64,000 bases of DNA, from the NCBI GenBank assembly GCA_958496175.1, contig OY292275.1:9734001-9798000 (forward strand). The letters run 5' to 3'. The notes beneath the pieces were generated by a model, which was not told where the DNA came from, ran no database searches, and worked only from the letters and a program-made list of their open reading frames with translations. Within the stretch, counting starts at the first letter, position 1, and every line of letters begins with the position of its first letter. Positions 60,886 through 64,000 of the stretch are shown piece after piece. Source of the stretch: Sisyra terminalis. Taxonomy: Eukaryota; Arthropoda; Insecta; Neuroptera; Sisyridae. The position numbers were made by a program, and so were the translations under genes.

Positions 60886-62838
60886 GCCAAGAAAAAAGGA
60901 AGAAGATAAATTGAAATTTTGATTAGCATTTGTTTAAAAAAAGGACTTTTTTCCTTCAATGAATCTCACCCAGAACAAATGATGAAACAGTCGAGGAGAG
61001 GGCTAAATATTTCCTAACAACTGAAATTAAGAAGAGAAGTTTTGTTGAGTAATGTGGGATTTCTAAACAATAAATGTATTTCATTCCCACAATTTATTGT
61101 TTAGAAATCTTCGATTTTTGAAAAAGCCTTTGAGGCTCTTTCGTTTTCTTTGATTCATCAGTACAATGTTGCAATTACATTAGTAACAGCAAAAAACTAT
61201 GTTTTCCATATGGTCAAAGAGAAATACTTTGTGAAATGTTTAAAATTGATTTAAATTACAAATATTCAAATCAACAAGATACAACCGATACATTACAAAG
61301 GTGAATACCAACAAAAATTTAAATATAAATTGAATACATGTATGGATAAATCGAAAGAGAAATACAAGAATATTTTTTCGTCTACATAAAGAAAAACAGT
61401 GGCGCAAAATGTTGGAGCAATCCACTGTCTACAGTATACACTGTACGGCTATGTCTGTAGGTAATGCCTGATGTCAGTGGTGTACATTCCATACAAAAAT
61501 AGCCGGTGGTGTAACGGGGGTTTATGTGAATTAAAATTTAAATTGCATTTTCATGTTGGCCATTGTGTCCCTGCCGCAGTGAACACAGCGCCTCCGGGAA
61601 GTCGCCGTGTTTCAACCACGTTCACGAATCGTTCGCTATATCTAAAATCCTATGAAATGACAAACATTTTAAATAATTCAAAAAATTCTATTTCCCATCG
61701 AAAAACTAACTAATGTTGTTATAAATATAAAATTAATTCAAACGTGAGCACTGTGGAAATGTTTTTACATTTCAGTTCCGCTTGAATTTTAGTACAAAAA
61801 TTTATTAATTTCGCCGAAGGGCTAAACGGTTTTTAGTTCTGTTTCTATGTGCAAAATTAAGCACTTTCGACAATCAGCCACTTACGGAAGATCAACGAAA
61901 CTCCGATAGTGTCACAGACCCTTCGTTAGCCTCTGGCTACACAAAACCTCCCCGATGACTCCTAACATCCTTCAACCCCAAAAAGTTTCCTCCACTTTTC
62001 GCCCATTAAAAAAAACTTTTTTTTTTAAAAACTGAACATTTATTAACACTTTATGTCTTTTTCCCCCATCAGACACATTCTACTTAAATAAATAGACCGA
62101 AACCCCAATCGAATGATTCATAATATGCTTTCTTGACATTTATGCTCACCTGCACTGAAGCTTCTCTACTTTATATGCTGTATAATTTTATGCTCTCATT
62201 GTAATGTTGATTTTTATGTTTTGTTTTCAAAGGATATTTACGAGCCACGCGATCTATTTGGAACGGTTCGGTTTAAATATTGCTAGCGAACAATGCGTGT
62301 GAGGTTGACGACATTCATTTTAATAATAATTACTCGTAATACATTTTCATTATTAAAACGAAAAGAGTACAAACAGTAAAATTGTGTTTTTTCAGGTGAA
62401 AAAATAATAACTTCGTTAATTTTGAATGGATATGTTTTCATGGCTTTGTATTGAAGTTTTGTTTGCTTAGAACTAAAAAAAAATCTATCTAATGAAATCA
62501 TCAAAAATTTACACAAATGAACATAAGATTAACAGATATACTAGCAAAGCTTGAAAGCCGTAAATTTTTAATTATATAAAAGCTCTGTTTGCATTTTATT
62601 TTGTTCTGCTACAAGTAACATGCTTTTTCTTCTAAAAAGCAAGGATTTTAGTTTGGGTACTACTTTACACGTCTAGATAACTTCTATGCAAATGCATTAT
62701 TATCAATTATTATTAAAAATTCATCATAGATGGATGTGCTTTTTTTCGTGCATTTTTTAAAGCAAACAAAAGCCATGTTTTTTTACCTCTTATGCATACT
62801 ATAAAATTTTCTTTATTTTCACGAACTATTATTTAAAC
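60886..62838. other. Non-coding DNA, no gene seen
   Basis: A decayed reverse-transcriptase tail may continue to about 61050. A balanced stretch at 61480-61640 has a minus-strand open run (RRLPGGAVFTAAG) that I considered as an exon but cannot support. The 61.85-62.30 kb stretch is also more balanced than its flanks, with no coding frame. Confidence 0.45.
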
Positions 62839-63825
62839 CAGGGGTCACCAATTAATTTCGCTTGGATCCATCTTTAAAAATAAAAAATCGCGGTTCGTAG
62901 GACATTTTATGGAAAAAACATTTATTAAAAAAATGTAATTATGGAAATAAGAAAGGGTTTTTTTTTTAGATATCAATGAAAAAAATTACATTTTTTGTTG
63001 CGGGCTATCTGGCTAAAGTTTCAAGTAAAATTGGTGCAACCTTTTGACATTAAATCCAGGAAATGTTCATCAGTAAGCCGAGATCGAAATAATTATTCAT
63101 AATGAAGTTCATCTTCAAAAATGGAGGTTCACAAAGATATGCTGAACCAAACAAAATGAGAAGTTTCCAAAATTTTTGTAGTTTTGGATATTTATTACCA
63201 AAAACAGATTTTATATATAGCTCTTCACCGGAAACTTCCGGATGTTTGTGTTTTAAAACTGTATTTTCTTGGAAATCGATCATTTTCATCTGCAGACTAG
63301 CTTTATCATTATTGAAAACAATTGCAACTTCGATGTTTCATTCACCATCAGGATGCAGAGAGTAAATGCTGCAGAAGATTCCAACAACATTCTCAATTTT
63401 CTTAAAATATGCGAACCTTTTTTTGAACGCCTTGTATAGGCTGACGTTAATTTCGTTACCACTGCTGATTATTTTATTTAAATTGGGGAAGTGTAGCATT
63501 CATTACCAAGATCGTGAATAAAGAAATCGAGTTTTGGTAAAAAACGTTTACCTTTTGACATAAATTCCCATACGAGCTTTCCCATACGTCTTGAAGTTTA
63601 AGGTTCAGGTCATTGATAAGTTCAAAATATTACTCAAGAAAACAATGGCAGATACATTTTCTATTTCGTTTACTTAAATAACTAAAATAACTTAAACAGG
63701 CGTTTGCTGAAGTCTTGAAAAGATATGTCTTCAAGTAATCTAAAAAGCTGAAGAAACTTTCTAAAATGCAGCCTTTAGTATTGCAAGTCTCTATGTTCTC
63801 GCGGTCCGCCATTTGGCGACCTCTG
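62839..63825 (-). mobile_element. hAT element (987 bp) with transposase remnants
   Basis: Ends CAGGGGTCACCAA and (inverted) CAGAGGTCGCCAAATGG, flanked by ATTTAAAC (62831-62838) and ATTTAAAT (63826-63833), an 8-bp duplication with one difference. Minus-strand frames encode pieces of a hAT transposase: ELINDLNLKLQ (the widely conserved NDLNLKLQ block, about 63605-63635) and, further on, LILFGSAYLCEPPFLKMNFI (63050-63289), the C-terminal dimerisation region 'FGSxYxCExxFSKMxxIK'. Stops and frameshifts separate them, and the N-terminal BED finger and most of the catalytic core are missing, so this is an internally deleted, non-autonomous copy. Confidence 0.88.
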
Positions 63826-63833
63826 ATTTAAAT

Positions 63834-64000
63834 CATTAACTTTATACTATTAACTGCTAACTAGAAATTAAAAAAATAAAACATATCTGAATAAAACTAA
63901 TAAATTACTATCATTTTTTGTAAGTTTTAACTCATGGTAATCACTGGTGTATTTTGTAAGTGTAGCATTTAATTTTCTAATAAATTATAGGTTCTGAATT
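63834..64000. other. AT-rich DNA to the window edge, nothing recognised
   Basis: No repeat border or coding frame is visible. Confidence 0.6.

Noticed and set aside
61480..61640. Minus-strand run RRLPGGAVFTAAGTQWP as an exon
   Set aside because: No matching splice-site pair with a neighbour and no family recognised.

Overview
The window looks like AT-rich (roughly 70% A+T by eye) nuclear DNA of an arthropod, most probably an insect. It has short exons with canonical GT-AG borders separated by introns of 8-9 kb, and it is crowded with decayed animal transposons (pogo, hAT, Penelope-like, non-LTR). No prokaryotic features, rRNA genes or CRISPR arrays were seen. Species cannot be told from the sequence alone.

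Only one host gene is recognisable: three minus-strand exons (18166-18381, 9712-9805, 261-458) that splice in frame into the first ~170 residues of a kinesin motor domain of the KIF26/VAB-8 (kinesin-11) type. It has this family's non-canonical nucleotide loop (GHAGLGKSYT instead of GQTGSGKT). The gene continues off the left edge. Its N-terminal exons were not found, so bases 18382-64000 are either a long 5' intron or upstream DNA.

Region by region: 0.46-9.7 kb is an intron with a pogo-like relic, a broken non-LTR reverse transcriptase (3459-4438) and a decayed large inverted repeat (6.1-8.1 kb). 9.8-18.2 kb is an intron with a ~2.1 kb interspersed repeat holding a tRNA-like SINE core, then an hAT-like relic. 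18.4-34 kb is mostly featureless AT-rich DNA with islands of more balanced composition that could be regulatory. 34070-35431 is a compact TA-flanked pogo deletion derivative that still encodes, through a phase-matched intron, a 121-residue psq-HTH plus PHD-finger protein. 36-45 kb holds reverse-transcriptase tails, a palindromic element at 38995-39408 and an 829-bp long-TIR MITE at 43361-44189. 49.95-51.4 kb is a minus-strand Penelope-like element (reverse transcriptase plus GIY-YIG endonuclease), itself interrupted by a 269-bp MITE. 57.7-60.9 kb has two more palindromic elements, one carrying a nested hAT MITE. 62839-63825 is an hAT element with transposase remnants.

The most interesting system is the family of palindromic elements at 39.0, 57.7 and 60.3 kb. 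Their cores fold as hammerhead-ribozyme motifs (CUGANGA, a 6-bp helix II, GAAA, a tiny helix III, and a pairable helix I). In the 60.3-kb copy the motif is present on both strands because it sits in both arms of the palindrome. Target duplications of 8 and 12 bp, and a similar motif at the 3' end of the local Penelope-like element, suggest they are non-autonomous Penelope derivatives.
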